A stretch of 64,000 nucleotides of DNA from Hypericum androsaemum (taxonomy: Eukaryota; Streptophyta; Magnoliopsida; Malpighiales; Hypericaceae), in the NCBI GenBank assembly GCA_963995505.1, contig OZ023187.1:14595176-14659175 (forward strand). Reading direction: 5' to 3'. The position numbers and the translations under genes were made by a program. Position 1 is the stretch's first letter. Each line of letters opens with the position of its first letter. The notes under the pieces were generated by a model. That model was given only the letters and a program-made list of their open reading frames with translations, searched no databases and was not told the DNA's origin. Positions 20,146 to 31,913 of the stretch are shown here, one piece after another.

Positions 20146-21689
20146 TCGCTATAAATCAAGAATCTGATAATAATTACCTATTTCTTTTCCTGCGCGCTTT
20201 GATACACCCGCCAAAATCAGGCGGTCCAACGATTTCCAAGGCGGCAGTTGGACTGATTGGTGGCAACTGGTTACTTTTCAGATGGAAATTAAGTAAAATT
20301 GATTAATTTAATTTTGATTTAACTGCATTATACATTATAGTTTTCAAAAATGACTTGGAGAGTAACCGAGATTTGTATCTGATTTTTGGGTCAACTGGTC
20401 TGATTGGTTGGATCGATGGTCGGACTTAAAGCTTATATATATTTAGTAAATAATAGGTTTAAAAATTAATATTCTCAATATATTGGTCAATTTATTTCAT
20501 ATTTAGTATAATTATCTTTGTTGATTTAGTTTATTTTGTGTGGATTTGAAAATTTTGAGTATATAATCTGATTTTTTTTAATTTTTTGGGTTGGGTTGGG
20601 TGAAATCCGATTTTTTAGTTCAATTTTCAGTGAAACCCTCGAACCAAATTTTTCTGGGTCAAAAATCCGAGCCAACCGTCCAGTCTGACCAGAAATCATC
20701 TAGTTCGTTAGGTAACCGTGCGTACATGGTTTTCTGAGCCGCTCAAGACTCTAATTTATATTCTGACCGGTCAGACCTACGGTCGGATTGCCATCTTGAA
20801 AACAATGATGTACGTACAAAATTAGCTACAAGATTCTCCATGATGAGAAATTTGTGTGCCAATTTGGAAAAACTCTGTTAAAAAACAAAACTACTTTATT
20901 TCCTATTTATTGTTAAATAACTTAACGAGTAAAAAGGGCATTTCTGTCCGAATTTTGGTACATCAACGTGCAGGGACTTGATTGTGTAGTTTTTCTTTTC
21001 CCGAATTTAAATATTGACTTTGCAACTAGGTGAATTAGATTATCGATTTTTTTTCCAATCAGAGGAACCCAGATGTATTAAGAAAAAACATAATAGGAAA
21101 CATATGTGCACACGCAATTGTAATGTGGACTACAGTGGTTGATTCCTATGAATAGAATTTCTATATGACGACTCTAATATCATATTAGAATTTGTATATT
21201 TAATTTAAAATTTTAAGATAATGAGTAATTAAATTTTCAACACTTATAAACTAGTTCAATATATTCGTAACTAGCAATGTGAAATTTTCAACAATTACTA
21301 ATTAAATTTTATTCTTTTAGAAATTATAATTAGACAATAAATTAAGGAGATCATGAAAATTTTGGGTCAACTTTATATTCCCTTTGGGTCAACTTAGGAA
21401 AAATATTATAGTTTTTTTGAATATTTGACATTGAAAGTTTCAGTATTATCATACCATATAATAAGTCACTAATATATTTTTCATTTATAAGATTAGAAAC
21501 GAAAACATATGTTTAAATAGAAAATGTCTCATTTGTTTTTTATAACTAGAATTCGAAAGTGAAATCTCCGCCCCTCCTTTAACCATTAAAGCAAGTGCTC
21601 TTTAGTACATTTCTCATTTGTTAGCAAAGTTTATTATAACCTTTTCTAAGATGCAATCAAAATCTAATCACGGCCTAGTTGTTCTTGTT
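20146..21689. other. AT-rich non-coding stretch with a possible inverted-repeat element
   Basis: No gene is seen. GTTTTCAAAAATGACTTGG at 20338 resembles the reverse complement of the end at about 20801 (GATTGCCATCTTGAAAAC), and TCTGACCGGTCAGA lies near the right end. This may be an old 460-bp hAT-like element, but no target duplication was confirmed. Confidence 0.4.
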
Positions 21690-22010
21690 TGGTACCAGGT
21701 CTTTTTATTTTAGAAGTCGGCATAAGTTTTCCCATATGGAGCACGACCTGATTTGGGTTTTTCCCATATTGAAAATCGGTGCTAGGTTAAGCTATCTTAT
21801 ATAAAGAGAGTTCAGGTATAAGATGAGATCATCACCAACACAACACACAATAACTTTACTTCTCTTATTGTTTTCACTCTTTCCGTAGCCTAGCCTGTAG
21901 CCTACCTTAGCATAGCTTTAGTTTTATTTTCCTTAGGCCGACTTTGGGACGACCACTCTAGATCTGTCTCGAGTTACTTTTATTTTTGTACCCTTTTTTC
22001 CTTTTAGAGT
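21690..22010 (+). repeat. LTR remnant related to the 29.7-36.9 kb element
   Basis: This stretch contains a TATATAAAGAG box, CACAACACACAATAACTTTA, CCTAGCCTGTAGCC and GACTTTGGGACGACCACTC. It is the diverged reverse complement of 29705-29900 and 34890-35090, the LTR parts of the large LTR element. No partner LTR is present, so it is a solo or truncated LTR on the plus strand. Confidence 0.65.
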
Positions 22011-22014
22011 TTTG

Positions 22015-22168
22015 TTAAATTAAAAATAATTAAATTAATATTTTTGTATTAATATTTTAGAATTTTTACAATAAACCCTCGACCAAAATTATGTTATTGA
22101 GCTTGGGCCCAATATTTTCTCACATGTAGTGAATACACATGTATAGTTGAGAAGGGTGAGAAGACATT
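22015..22168 (+). repeat. Dispersed repeat A, copy 2
   Basis: Matches 7573-7725, including TTTTTGTATTAATATTTTAGA and GAGCTTGGGC. Confidence 0.7.
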
Positions 22169-23096
22169 AATATTTTCTTTCATTCCTAACAAGAAAAGAA
22201 ATCAGGAAAAATTTTACTCATTGGGATTTGTTTAAATCACTATTTCGGTCTTTCTGTTTCAAAACTAAAAATTTGTCCCTCTAATTTGCTTTTAATGAAC
22301 TCTAAAGTCTCTCGCTGATTTCATTAGTCAATTTGATATTTTTAAGATAGTTACGCCCTTGAAAAAAACAAAAACCCTATTGTCTTCCCCGACCTAACCT
22401 CGTCTCTGGCTCCGTCATCGTCAACTCCTTTCACTATAAACTTCGACCACCATGTTCCCTATTTAACCCGGGTCCATCGTTCAACCCAGGTCTGTTGTTG
22501 TGTCCGGCCACCACCAGCCCTCCTCCGCTTCTTCCATTCCCGACGTCGTTGTGTCCAAGTTCAAGTTGAAGTTCAAGCTGTGTCCAAGGCACCGCCGTCG
22601 TCATCGAAGCCGGCGAACTTTGCTGCCGGTCGCTTTCGTGACGCGAGTAGAGATCCCCATCGGTGAAGATAGGGAACTTCTCTCACCGGCGCTTTCCCTC
22701 CTGTCATCGGAAGCAGAATCCTTTTGTTAAATTGGGTGCCTTGGTTTCTTGCTGCGATGGAGAAAAGGAGACAGTGTTGCTGCATGAATGAGCCAGATTC
22801 ACGACGAGCTCCCGGACTAGAGATTTGGGCAAAGGGAGAGCGGAGAAGAAGATAGTAGAGGAGCTATCAGATGAGGGCTTCAAAACCCTAAACCTAACTC
22901 GTCCCTCTTCCTCTCCGTCTACTGGGAGTTGTTGCTGTTGTTGTTTTGGCTGGGGGAGAGAAGAGGAGAGAGAGGAATTGGGAGGGGAAGGGAAGAGAAG
23001 AGACGAGAGGTCGGGATTTTGGCCGGAGGAATTGGTCTAGGGAATGTTAAAGAAAGAGTTTTTTTTAGTAGAAGGGTATAATTGTTATTTTAAAAT
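22169..23096. other. Possible inverted-repeat element with GC-rich interior
   Basis: The left side at 22345-22370 (TAAGATAGTTACGCCCTTGA) weakly pairs with the right side at 23070-23090 (AGGGTATAATTGTTATTTTA). The interior 22380-23040 is richer in G+C and purines. Its open frames (76 and 71 codons) have no recognisable domains. A gene fragment carried by a transposon is possible but unproven. The right end abuts the second foldback element. Confidence 0.3.
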
Positions 23097-23815
23097 AGAA
23101 AAAGTCTATTTTAGTACTCTGTGGTATCGCAAAAAATTCAGTCAGTACCCTGTGGTTTAAAACGTATCAATTGAGTTATACTTATTCCTTAACATCAATT
23201 AGAGGCCCGGGTAGCTGCCCGGACCTGCCCGAACCCGCCCGACCCCTGCCCGGGCTACGTGGCCAGCCACGTCACCAAAACTTGATGACGTGGCGCCACG
23301 TCACCTCTTCTTCTTCTTCTTCTTCTTCTTCTTCTTCCCTCTCTTCCTCTCCTCCTCCTCTTCTCCTCCTCCTCCTCCTCCTCCTCCTCCGCCTCCGCCT
23401 CCTCCTCCTCGTCCTCATCCTCGTCCTCCTCCTCCTCCGCCTCCTCCTCCACTTCGTCCTCCTCGTCCTCCTCCGCCTCCTCCTCCACTTCGTCTTCCTC
23501 CTCCTCGTCCTCCTCCTCCTCCTCCTCCTCCTCCTCGTCGTCCTCCTCCTCGTCGTCCTCCTCGTCCTCCTCTTCGTCCTCCTCCTCCTCGTCCTCCTCC
23601 TCCTCATCCTCCTCCTCCACGTGGCGCCACGTCATCAAGTTTTGGTGACGTGGCTGGCCACGTAGTCCGGGCAGGGTTCGGGCGGGTCTGCGCAGCTGCC
23701 CGAGGCCCTTTTTGATGTTAATTGGAATAAGTATGACTCGATTGGTCAGTTTTTTACCACAGGGTACTAAAGTGATTTTGGACGATACCACAGGGTACTA
23801 AAGTGGACTTTTCCC
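23097..23815. mobile_element. Foldback element with microsatellite core (copy 2)
   Basis: Arms of about 210 bp (23097-23308 and 23615-23815) are reverse complements and match the arms of copy 1 (CATACTTATTCC, TTTTTGATGTTAATTGG, CTTGATGACGTGGCGCCACG). The left arm is more diverged and no target duplication was confirmed. The core is CTT/CCT-rich with CGTCCTC variants. The right end lies about 140 bp beyond the stop codon of the MYB gene. Confidence 0.85.
23309..23618 (+). repeat. CT-rich microsatellite core of foldback copy 2
   Basis: About 310 bp starting as TTC repeats, then TCC repeats broken by CGTCCTC. It is shorter and of a different motif than the core of copy 1. Open frames here are compositional artefacts. 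Confidence 0.93.
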
Positions 23816-23953
23816 TTTTATCTTTGTAATAAGACAACACTTTAAAGGAACAACAACACTTTTAATGTTCAATGAATTTGAATCTAGAGGAACCTAGGAA
23901 ACAACAATGAGCCAACAGCTACATGATCTAAGGTCTCAAATCTTGTAACCTTA

Positions 23954-26633
23954 TTACATGAACCCATTGTTAGCAGTATCCAGCTTGTTAAGAACACCAA
24001 ATTGCATCACCATCTCACTGAAACTATACCTTTCCGTTTCGTCGTCATTCTGGCGGCCATTGCAGCGAGTCGTCGAGGTCGAGGTCGAAGAAGAACTGAT
24101 CAACGCGGTATCCGAGGATGGCACTGTCGATAGAACAGACCCGAAGCTCGAATCGGCCAAATTCTCCAAGGGTGTGTTCATAATGGCTCTGCAGTTATTT
24201 TCGCTCCCATAATTGCCAAAGTCTTGAACCAAATCGCAATTTTGGTAGCTAAAGTTGGGTGGATTATTATAAAATTGGCCCAAATCTCCTGAGCCCGAGA
24301 AATATTGGGCTTGATCATGGGCCTGCCTTCGTTCCGGGAACTGATCTTGAACTTGTGGCCCATCAAGTTGGTTCTGGGCCGATAGTATGGAAGCTGCTAG
24401 GCTTAGAATGGTTGGGCTTAGGGTGGGCCCAGTTCCAGGTAAATTCAATTGATCTTTGTAGAGAGATGAGTTCATAGCTGTGAAGAGTTGAATCAGGTCT
24501 AGACGTGGTTTGTGAGTCACAGGATCAATTCCCATTCTTAGCAACTTCTTCTTTATGCTCGTGTTCCAATAGTTCTTGATCTCGTTGTCTGTTCTCCTAG
24601 GTAAATGAGCAGCAATTGCAGACCACCTAGGAGAGAGAAAAAACATGATCAATTCGAAAAATTCTAATAAGAATTACTCTGTTTAATTATTGAAAGTGCT
24701 TATTGAAATTTTTTTAAATCACACGGTACTAAAGTAAATTTTTTTTTTTTGCGAATCTTAGATCCGCAAGGCAAATATTTAATCATGGGTTAACAACTAG
24801 ACCCAACTATACTTTCTCGTTGACCTATTATTGGACATGGAGCCAAAAAATTTATAGCTTGCCTAAACATGATATTATCTTTATTTCTAATCGGATAGCA
24901 ACTTTATCCTAACTTTCCTAGAATTTTTATTTTCATGTTTCCATTGATGTCAATAATATAGTCGATGTACCTCATCTAGCAATAGTTATGATACTTGGAC
25001 TGGCCAAAAATACCATTTCACGAAAATCATTCATGCATCCTACGAGTTTTGAAAAAATAACGGCAATGTTGATGTAAAATGTGTCTTTTGCCCATTCTTA
25101 TATAATGCAGAATTGTGATAACTTATGATAAAGTAAATTCTTAGGATTTGAAGGAAAAAGAAACCACTTTACTCTTATTTATTTGTTGGGTTTAAAGAGT
25201 CTTGTGAATATTAAGGTCTTGGATTTGTTTCATTAGGCATAGAAATTTTAAATAGAGAAAATCGGATAGATAGGACTGCCATTAAACGAATTATTAGCAG
25301 ATTAACATATCACTGCCGAATAGCAAGTTTCGAATCCAATTCCAAGACACCTTTTTCATGTCTTGTAATTGGACAAATTATGTAATTGAAGGCTCAAGGC
25401 TAATAAGTTCTCCTATTTACGTAGATCTTTGTTATTGGTATTATTTATGAAGCCGAGAGTTGTGACGTGTGAGTTTGGAAATTTACGTCTCAAGAGTCAT
25501 TAAGCCTTGTATTGTTTTGATTTAGATAGCGGTGTCTCTTTCACCTAGAATTTCTTACGTTTTACAATTTTTTCACGTAAATATTTTGTATATTATATAT
25601 TATGTGTCTGTAAATTCCTAAGACAGACTATCTTAAAAGGCTCCACATTAAGCGCCTTCAAATATTGGGCCAAAATAAAAGAGGGCTCTAATTTAAGCGC
25701 TAATTAAGATATCTCCCGGACGCGAAAAGGACGAAGAAATAATTATTAGGGTTCTTACTTGTTTCCTAAGACGCTGTGCAATTGGATGATGGTGTCCTCT
25801 TCTTCGTTGGTGAATTTTCCTCTCTTAATGTCAGGTCTCAGGTAGTTGGTCCATCGAAGACGACAGCTTTTCCCACATCTTTGAAGTCCTATTAAGAACA
25901 ACATGCATGAAACCCATTAATCAATATCCGGATATCAAATAGTTTGGAAGAAAAAGATAATAATAAGAGAAGTCCTTAATCACTTGCATAAATAGCTAGT
26001 TGTTGGATCTCAGGTAAGGACGTGTAATTAGCAATCATGCTGGACCATAGTAGATTAATTAACACTTGGTAAAACCCTTGACAATATTAATCTGAGGTCA
26101 TTATCCAAAGTGCAATAGCCCTGAAATTGAACTTATAATAAACCATATATATATATGTTAACGAAGACCTAAAGATTGTCCATGTAGCTCGAGTGTTCTT
26201 TGAAAAAAAACGTAGCTCAACTCACAAAGTTGAGTGAAAATAGGCATGTCCACGGTTCAAATAGAACTGCTCAACCGAAAGTTCCGAAACCTGGCCAAGG
26301 TTTTTTTAACAGTCTCGGAACTTTTCTAGAAAATTCCAGCTACGGTTGGGCTATTTATGGAACCGGAACCTTCCTAGCTCACCTTGAAGATTTGAGATTA
26401 TAATCTAAAACCAGAGTTTAAACTTCTTCCAAAGTTGGAAGAGAAAGAATCTACTTAACTTTTTAGTAAAGGAAGACGTCAAAGAAAATAGTTCAAGTAC
26501 CAGCATTATTAGGGAGGGTTCGCCATCTTCCATAGCCATGTTTGCGGATATAATCCATCAGCTTCTCATCTTCCTCGGCGGTCCATGGACCTTTCTTTAG
26601 TCCATTCTTATCAGAAGAACTAGATCTTCCCAT
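23954..26633 (-). CDS. R2R3-MYB transcription factor (three exons)
   Basis: Exons on the minus strand: 26633-26501 (133 bp), 25888-25759 (130 bp) and 24626-23954. All have GT-AG introns at the positions typical of R2R3-MYB genes, giving 311 residues. The start [18 protein letters not shown] is canonical. R2 carries W residues at [17 protein letters not shown] and LRWTNYL. R3 begins [16 protein letters not shown], with F replacing the first W as usual, followed by [20 protein letters not shown]. The segment after R3 ([13 protein letters not shown]) fits the MYB41/49/74/102 or MYB9/107/39 neighbourhood, groups tied to cuticle, suberin and stress. No bHLH-binding motif is seen. The C terminus is Ser/Thr-rich and ends in a short conserved-looking [14 protein letters not shown]. 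Nuclear DNA-binding activator or repressor; the exact orthologue is undecided. Confidence 0.93.
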
Positions 26634-26777
26634 CACTAGCTGAGTTATGAGGAAATGTGATGATTTGCTTGTTTGCTAGAACCAAGTTATATAATCAAAG
26701 GAGAAGGAAGGCTAGTATTTTTAAGCACATTTCGATTTTGGGAGTGAACGTGTTTGGGTCCTGTGGTGGATTATGTA

Positions 26778-26786
26778 TATTTATAG
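26778..26786 (-). promoter_or_regulatory. Candidate TATA box of the MYB gene
   Basis: CTATAAATA on the minus strand, about 145 bp above the start codon, which is a normal spacing for a plant promoter with a short 5' UTR. Confidence 0.45.
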
Positions 26787-29686
26787 TAGCAACCAACGAC
26801 CATTTAAATCATCGTAGTTATTATAGTTTAACAAATTATAAAAAAATATAGCAATATTAAATATTTATTTGAAAATTTTATTACTATTTAAATATTGTAT
26901 CTTAGTACTTGTTCAAAAAAATTGTTACTATTTAAAGATCTTATCTTACTCAAATTTTGATTAGTTAATCCAATAAATAGTCGATAAGAGATTGTATTAG
27001 CCAAAAAAATATATTTACAGTAGCGAATTGCAAGCATAAAGGTAAGGATAATGGGGCAAGTCAAAGGGGTTTGGTACCGACCCTGTCTCATCATAGAACA
27101 TACGTGTCTTGCTACTATTGGAAAAAATTGCTACTAATACGTATATGTCACGGTAGGACGGATCAAATTGTGGTGGAGAAATTGTAATACTTCAGCCGCA
27201 ATTAGCTTGAAGAGGTAAATTTGTATTAACCTACATGTGTCTGGTGCCACGGGATCAGACAGTGAAATCAATGTTTCGTAGGGAGTTGGAATTATGGATA
27301 TAGACAAATTCAATGTTCACTTAATTATATATGAAGAAAATTACTAATCCATAAGTTTATCACCACTGAATTGACTAATTTAAATTCGAATTGCTACGAA
27401 AAATAACAAGCTCCCAAGTTTTAACATAATGCCTTTTCATGAACTCAAAATCTCTAATAAAGTTATATGTAGCATACATGATGTGTATTTTCCTCTCCTT
27501 TAAGCAATTTATTGGTCAAAATTATATGATATTTGAAATTTACTAGAATGGTGGTTAATCTTTACTAAGTTTTAACACTTATATTTTCAGGATTCAAATT
27601 CAGAATTTTTAATTAAATTAAAATAATTATTGTCGGTTGGCATAAATACTTGATAATAATAATAATTACTATACTCCAATTTCAAAGACCAGGCACAGCA
27701 CTACATGGAGGTACATGCACCTAATAATTAATTAAAATTGACCAGAATAACTTGGCTGGATGATAAAAGAGCACTTGCCCTATAAAACGTAATCATAATT
27801 TGACAAAGTGTTTGATTTCGAGTAAAAATGTACTTCTAAAAATGAGAGATGACCGTAATTAGTTGGAAAAAAAATACGGACTACAACCCGGTTTCCTAGA
27901 GAGAAAGTGGATTCTGTAATATGGGTGCTGCTGTTTGACACGTTTCGGCATTTGTATGTGGGTGTCTCCTGTTCAAACGCAGTGATTTGTCCAAAACTCA
28001 TGAAAAGTCCTTGTCACTAGTTGTTCTTTTCCGCGGTCAGAAGGAATGCAATTAGCTGTAAGTGACACGTAATTCTTTCCAAATCATCAATCCGCTGATT
28101 GACTAATCTAGACTTCAACGGTGTAAGATTTTTGGATGGTAGAAATTTTTTTTCAATGAGTATTTAAACCTAGCGTGTTCTTAAAAGGTAGAACCCAAAA
28201 CTAAGTCAAACTAGAATATATTTCTAGTCATTTAGATTAAATATTTGTTGGTATATGTTTTATAACATGCGCATGGCTTATGGCTCCTTCCTATGAAATT
28301 GACTGGCCATTGGATCCTTTTTGACAAAACTTAAATGGAGGGTTTGAAGTTTGAATACTTCACTCCACGGGACAAAAAGTAAACTGGAAGTGATAAATGA
28401 TGTGCCAGTTGTTAGTTTCATCACTGCAGAACAAAGATAAGAACAAATAGATTAATTGGTTAAAAATTTAATGTTCGAAAATTTTGTAATATAATTGTGT
28501 TAAAAATCAGAATAAAATTTACAATTTTTCACTTTGATCATAAAATAGTCCGCCTAATAAATATTTAGATAACAATTGATGTGAACAAAAGAAAATAAAA
28601 TTTTCCCAATAATGGAAGGATAATTCTGTTTTAGATAAAACGAACATGAGTAGATTTTTTTCGGTAGGAAGGAGTGAGTAGATATTTGTCAAAATACACC
28701 CCCTTTTTTTGGGATCATACACCCGGTTCTTTTAAATAATTTGAGATTAAATTTCTTAAATATAGTAAATGTGATGACAGTCATTCATAAAATATGTTAA
28801 ACTAGATACTCTTTGTAGATACGTCCACGACGAATACTTAGAAATCATAAAGAATCACTTCTATTGCCAAGAAGGCACATGATTTTCTTTTTTTTTATGT
28901 AGCTATATTCATCCTCTAGTAATATAAATGATAAGAGCCGTGAACAATCAGGTCATCTTGTCTTATTCAGAGAAATGCCGTCTAATAATATTCAAATTGT
29001 AGGATAGGAGTTTATCCAAGTGTTTAAAATTTTTGGATTTTTTAAAGACATTTTGAGTACAATAGTTCCCCATAAATAAATTTATATGGCAAATATATAT
29101 TTTTTGATTGGTAAATTTATTTTTTGTGCTCCTTGTATTTTGAGTTGCCATTATTAACTTTTTTTTTATCCAATTCAAATCTAGATTAGTAACTAAAAAA
29201 ACCAGATCATAGACAGAGCGGAAACGGCTCGGTTGCACCAATTTCAAATTTCTCCGTTGCCTAACTTCTAATGTACGGTACTTTTGACCCACATGTAACG
29301 TTGTTCATTCTGGTATTTGTTCTTCGTTCAGAATCCAAAGCGATTTTCGGCATTTATTTGGATGAAAATTGTTTCAGACCTTATTGTTGGAATCAAACAT
29401 GTCATATTAGGTATTGATCCTAGCGAGCGTTGAATTTAAAACATTTAAATTTTTTAAGTCGATGTAAAAAGTATAACTCACTTTAACTTTACTTTCTATT
29501 TTTTTTTTGTTTTAAGCAACTTTTTCATCAACTGTAGGGATCAGAAGTTGCGTATATTCATTTTTCTGAATTTAAAACACGCAGAAACATTCTGAATAAA
29601 TGTAAATTACGAGTATAAAATTTAAAAAATGTTATTTAGCTAAGGTAGTATAAAAAATATTGTGAAAATTTACACGACTATGTAAA
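26787..29686. other. AT-rich intergenic stretch
   Basis: No gene, RNA or complete transposon could be supported in about 2.9 kb. The longest open frame (28963-29292, minus) has no recognisable domain and AT-rich random-looking composition. The word TTGCTACTATTGG with related repeats near 27100 may be a MITE relic. Confidence 0.5.
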
Positions 29687-31702
29687 TGTTGCGGGAAAAA
29701 GGGAACAAGTAACCCGAGACGGATCCGGAGTGGTCGTCCCAAGGTCGGTCTATACTAAGGCTAAAGGTAGAGCTAGGCTACAGGCTACGCTAGGCTAAGG
29801 AAAGTTAAAACGACAAGATAGTAAAGTAATTATTGTGTTGTGTTGGTGATTGATTGATGTCCGTTCTCTCGCCCGAGCCCTCCTTATATATAGTGCCTTG
29901 ACCTAACCTCCGCGCCTTCACAATAGGAAATCCTAAACCGCCTCCAAGACCTTCGGCTGTAAGTCTCAATCCCGAGAGATCAGCTTCAAATTATTTATTC
30001 CTAACATGACGGGATCCTCTCGGCTCAATACAAGCCGTCTTCCTTAAATGAGCAAATCCCATCCTCGGATAGGAAGCTTTCAAAACGTGACGACCAAGCG
30101 ATCACGACCTAAAGAGGAACTTACCAAGTCTTGCCAAATATTGAGAATCTCGGCTCAAGTTAGGAAACTATAGATCGTTTTGACCTTCTCGAATCTCCCA
30201 CGCAAAATCTTGACTAAAGTCCGTCATCGCCCAAGACAGACATCTCGTCAGGCCCAAAGTGAATCTCAAAATGGGCTCAAGCTAATGGCCTCCTCAACCA
30301 AAGTGGACCTATTCCCGGAATTGCCTTCCCGCCTACGAAGGTCAAATGAGCTTCCCGCTCGGGTCCAAGTTGGCTTCTCACCTTCGACTTCTCGCCTTAG
30401 GCTCCTCGCTCGTCTTCTCACCTTAGGCTTCCGGCCTTAAGTTTCTCGCCCGGCTTCCCGCTTTAGGCTTCTCGCTCGGCCTCTCACCGTAGGCCTCTCA
30501 CTCGGCCTCTCGCCACTCGGCCTCTCGCTTGGCCCTTTGCAACTCGGCCTCTCGCTCGGCCTCTCACCGTAGGCCTCTCACTCGGCCTCTCGCTCAGCCT
30601 TTCGCCACTCGACCTCTTGCCGTAGGCCTCTCACTCGGCTCCTCGCTCGTGCCTCCTACCGGCGTCTTGCCTATTTAAGTCGGACGAGTTTCCCGATAGG
30701 ACTTGGCCATGTGGGCGAGAAGAGCCCTCGCTCGGACTCGCCTTCGTGGGCGAGAGGAGCCTCTCGCCCGGATCACCAACGTGAGTGAGAAGAGTCCTCG
30801 CTCGGTCTCGCCTTCGTGGGCGAGAGGAGCCTCTCGCTCGGATCACCAACGTGAGCAAGAAGAGCCCTCGCTCGGTCTCGCCTATGTGGGCGAGAGGGAC
30901 CTCTCGCCTGGGCTCCTCATTTCAAAGAGCCCGAGCCAATTCCTGCACATCCGGAGATATATCGACTTCATGTACCGAAGTGCCCAACCCGGACATATAG
31001 ACTTCATGTACCGAAGTGTCTAACTTGGACATAGCGACTTCACGGACTAAAGTGTCGAACCCGGACATATCGACTTCACGGACTGAGGTGTCCAACCCGG
31101 ATATATCGACCTCACGAGCCGAAGAGCTCGGCGTTCACTCGGACATCTAACTTCGAGGGCACAACCCGGACATCCCGAATGACTTCGGAGATAGGACATC
31201 CACTCGAACTTCAAGGATGGGGCGTCCACCTTCGAACTCAGAGTAAATATCCCTGTTTAAACTATATTTTTGACCTCCTTCTGCTCCGAATCAGAAAATA
31301 TTGTAAACTAAAAAGCTGTATATCCACGTCTTACCTTTCCATAGAAACTTGAATCGTCTCATTTTGATTTACAAATAGAAATTTATGAGAGTTTTACTGA
31401 GGAGCATTACCCAGGCAGGCGAGAAGCTGACCGAACCGGGAGCTTTGGTCTTGGAAGCCGTCTATCATCACCGGTTTCGACCAAGTAAGACCATCTTCAG
31501 ACTCGATGGAGGGAAAACCATCGACAACCTCTTTCCAACTCAAAACTGGAAGTGATTGCTTTGAGACAACACCACCCACCGATCACTTTCAGACCACATC
31601 GGTCACCGGTCAACCGGTCAACCGGTCACCCGATTACCTTGCGACCACACCGGGTACCTCAAAATATATTGACAATGTCAAAATTATTTTTATACCTCAA
31701 CA
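29687..31702 (-). repeat. 3' LTR of the large LTR element (2016 bp)
   Basis: Contains a TATA-like run (CCTTATATATAGTGCC, 29882-29897, minus-sense TATATATAAGG). It also has three internal minisatellites: CTCGGCCTCTCGC units at about 30470-30650, about 73-bp units with CGTGGGCGAGAGGAGCCTCT at about 30700-30900, and about 33-bp units with GACATATCGACTTCACGGAC at about 30955-31110. Confidence 0.93.
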
Positions 31703-31913
31703 ATGCCCCCCGCACGTTAACACTTCGGTACGGTCAGGCGAGAAGTGTTGACGTGGTCCTTCATCTCCGACTTGGCACCCGCCAGCTAACTTGAAATAGA
31801 ATAAAGATGAGCAGCTCAAAGAGGTCTAGGCCGCTGTCCTGATGACATACCCGGCCGAGTTGTAAGGTAATAAGGTGCAAACCTCCAATCACCTTATCAC
31901 CTCACCTATTGCT

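Noticed and set aside
23171..23791. Open frames of 111-178 codons with acidic or Pro-rich runs
   Set aside because: The same compositional artefact in the second foldback element.
28963..29292. 109-codon minus-strand ORF as a gene
   Set aside because: It has no domain, AT-rich composition and no supporting splice or promoter context.
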